Made by a program: the position numbers and the translations under genes | Assembly (NCBI RefSeq): GCF_000003605.2 | Contig: NW_003129865.1 | Location: forward strand, 60,100-112,050 | Direction: 5' to 3' | Source of the DNA: Saccoglossus kowalevskii | Lineage: Eukaryota; Hemichordata; Enteropneusta; Harrimaniidae | Length of the DNA: 51,951 nucleotides | In this document: positions 49,527 through 51,951 of the stretch, piece after piece | How the letters are laid out: each line of letters opens with the position of its first letter | Numbering within the stretch: position 1 is the first letter of the stretch | The notes under the pieces: generated by a model | Seen by the model: the letters and a program-made list of their open reading frames with translations, nothing else | Databases searched by the model: none | What the model was told of the DNA's origin: nothing

Positions 49527-51951
49527 GTGGACTAGAAGTGGACTGCTATTCCCTGTGGATCAATAATAGACTGGTATTTCCTGTGAACCAGTAATGGATT
49601 GGTATTACCGGTGAACCAATAAAGAACTGGTATTACCTTTGGGCCAATAATGGACTGGTATTAACTGTGGACCAGTAATAGCCTGGTATTACCTGTGGAC
49701 CAGAGGTGGACTGCTCTTTCCTGTGGATTTATAATGGAATGGTATTACCTGTGAACCAATAATGAACTGGCATTACCTGTGGGCCAGAAATGGCATGCTA
49801 TTACCTGTGGGTCAATAATGCGATGGTATACCTGTGGTGCAATAATGGGCTGGTATACCTGTGGTCCAATAATGGGCTGGTATTACCTGCGGGCCAGTAG
49901 TGGCCTGGTATTACCTGTGGACCAAAAGTGGACTGGTATTACCTGTGGACCAGAAGTGGACTGCTATTCCCTGTGGATCTATAATGGACTCGTACTATCT
50001 GGGAACCAATAATAGACTGGTATTACCTGAGGGCCAGTAATGGCCTGCTATTACCTGTGGGTCAATAATGGGCTGGTATAACCTGTGTACCAAAAGTGGA
50101 TTGCTATTATCTGTGAATCAATAATGGATTGGTATTACCCGTCGACACATAATGGATTGGTATTACCTGTGAACCAATAACAGACTGGTATTACCTGTGG
50201 ACCAATAGTGGACTGGTATTACCTGTGGGCCAGTTATGGACTGGTATTACCTGAGGACCGATAACGGACTGGTATTACCTGTGGACCAGAAGTGGACCGC
50301 TATTTCCTGTGGATCAATAATAGACAGGTATTTCCTGTGAACCAACAATGGACGGCTATTACCTGAGGATCTACAATGGAATGGTATTACCTGTGAACCA
50401 ATAATGGACTGGTATTACCTGAGGACCGATAACGGACTGGTATTACCTGTGGACCAGAAGTGGACTGCTATTTCCTGTGGAACAATAATAGACTGGTATT
50501 TCATGTGAACTAATAATGGACTGGTATTACCTGTGGACCAGTAATATCGTGGTGTTACCTGTGGATCAAAAGTGGATAGCTATTACCTGAGGATCTACAA
50601 TGCAATGGTATTACCTGTGAACCAATAATGGATTGGTATTACCTGTGGACCAACAATGGACTGGTATTACCTGAGGACCGTTAACGGACTGGTAATACCT
50701 GTGGACTAGAAGTGGTCTGCTATTACCTGTGGTTCAATAATAAACTGGTATTTCCTGTGAACCAGTAATTGATTGGTATTACCTGTGAACCAATAATGGA
50801 CTGGTATTACCTGTGGGCCAATAATGGCCTGGTATTACCTGTGGACCTGTAATAGCATGGTATTACCTGTGGACCAGAAGTGGACTGCTATTTCCTGTGG
50901 ATTTATAATGAAATGGTATTACCTGTGAACCAATAATGGACTGGTATTACCTGTGGGCCAGTAATGGCATGCTATTACCTGTGGGTCAATAATGGGCTGG
51001 TATACCTGTGGTCCAATAATGGGCTGGTATTACCTGTGGGCCAGTAGTGGACTTTTATTACCTATGGACCAGAAGTGGACTGCTATTCCCTGTGGATCTA
51101 TAATGGACTGGTATTACCTGTGAACCAATAATGGACTGGTATTACCTGTGGGCCAGTAATGGTCTGTTATTACCTGTGGGTCAATAATGGGCTGGTATAC
51201 CGGTGGTCCAATAATGGCCTGGTATTACCTGTGGACCAATAATGGGCTGGTATTACCTGTGGATCAATAATGGGCTGGTATACATGTGAACCAATTATGA
51301 ACGGGTATTACATGTGGACCACTAATAATGGGCTGCTATTACCTGAGGGCCAATAATGAACTGGTATTATCTGTGGACCAGTAATGATCTGGTATTTCAT
51401 GTGGGCAAATAATGGACTAGTATTACCTGTGGACCAATAGTGGACTGGTATTACCTGTGGGCCAGTTATGGACTGGTATACCTCGTGACCAATGATGGAC
51501 TGGTATTACCTGTGGACCAATAATGAAATGGTATTCTATGTGGACAAATAATGGACTAGTATTACCTGTGGACCAATAGTGGACTGGTATTACCTGTGGG
51601 CCAATTATGGCCTGTTATCACCAGTGGACCAATATCGGTGAGGTATTCCATGTGGACCAATAATGGTGTGGTATTACCTGTAGACCATTAATGGACTGGT
51701 ATTACCTATGGACTAATAATGAACTGGTATTACCTGTGGAACAGTAAAAGACTGGTATTCCATGTGGACCAATAATGGGCTGGTATTACCTGCGGACCAA
51801 TAGCGGACTGGTATTACCTGTGAACCAATAATGATCTGATATCACCAGTGGACCAATAATGGACTGGTATTATATGTGGACCAATAATGGGGTGGTATAA
51901 CCTGTAGACCAATAATGGACTGGTATTACCTGTGGGCCAATAATGGACTGC

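Larger units (their letters stand above)
44488..51951. repeat. 28-bp minisatellite array, more than 7.4 kb, continuing past the window end
   Basis: About 266 tandem copies of a 28-bp unit are visible. The unit's first half is ACCTGTGRACCAAT and its second half AATGGACTGGTATT. Common variants change GAACC to GGACC or GGGCC, AATAATGG to AGTAATGG or AAAAGTGG, and TGGT to TGCT or TAGT. Because 28 is not a multiple of three, the frame rotates and no long protein results. The left boundary is sharp, after GAATACTAT at about 44482-44490. The right boundary is outside the window. Some units have indels, so the phase drifts by a few bases. Confidence 0.98.

Noticed and set aside
48036-50012. Open frames with repeated peptides (VIPVHYWS and GLVLPVDQKW types)
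   Set aside because: They are frame-rotating translations of the 28-bp repeat (period 28 residues over 84 bases), with stops wherever units vary.
44488-51951. CRISPR-like array of 28-bp repeats
   Set aside because: The units are directly abutting with no spacers, vary gradually, and the genome is eukaryotic. It is a minisatellite.

Overview
The window looks like nuclear DNA from an invertebrate animal, probably marine. Its genes have GT-AG introns and long AT-rich spacers, and there are decayed LINE and MITE copies, microsatellites and one very large minisatellite. No operons, Shine-Dalgarno sites or CRISPR are seen. The gene families (a tandem group of alpha-tocopherol-transfer-protein-like CRAL-TRIO genes and a secreted FGF) and the repeat style (TTTTCGC-rich MITEs, recurring AGAGGGCGC) would fit a lophotrochozoan or an invertebrate deuterostome. 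I cannot place the species.

Layout. (1) 810-17.2 kb: three head-to-tail paralogues on the + strand. The first has only its last coding exon in the window (810-1070). Gene A (4841-7865, 301 aa) and gene B (12635-16968, 312 aa) are complete. Both have the same four coding exons with identical phases, exons 2 and 3 of identical length (197 and 111 bp), and an AG acceptor 5-6 bases before the ATG that implies a 5'UTR intron. They should bind a lipophilic ligand and move it between membranes in the cytosol. Their introns and spacers hold mobile DNA: a TA-flanked MITE and a CAGTGGCGGCGG-ended MITE in gene A, a foldback element split by a 304-N assembly gap just before gene B, and an antisense decayed LINE reverse transcriptase in gene B intron 3. 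(2) 17.2-30.2 kb: no gene I can assign; short direct repeats, a (TA)n tract and one orphan ORF with a domain-like pattern. (3) 30221-31490, - strand: the first two coding exons of a secreted fibroblast growth factor, with signal peptide and TATA box. The third exon was not found. (4) 31.5-44.5 kb: no recognisable gene; a second copy of the CAGTGGCGGCGG MITE and a few unassigned ORFs. (5) 44488 to the window end: more than 7.4 kb of a 28-bp tandem repeat with higher-order structure (7-mer, 4-mer and about 30-mer periods).

The strongest unusual signal is the 28-bp array. Its core unit contains CCAATAATGG or the palindrome CCAATATTGG, both exact matches to the SRF CArG box CC(A/T)6GG, so the locus carries a very dense run of potential CArG sites. 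Its left edge is the most homogeneous part, although array edges are usually the most diverged. Other points are an AGAGGGCGC word matching the core of the CTCF motif seven times in 52 kb, a cluster of four GTAAGT donor-like sites after exon 2 of gene B, and hairpin-shaped insertions in one arm of the foldback element.
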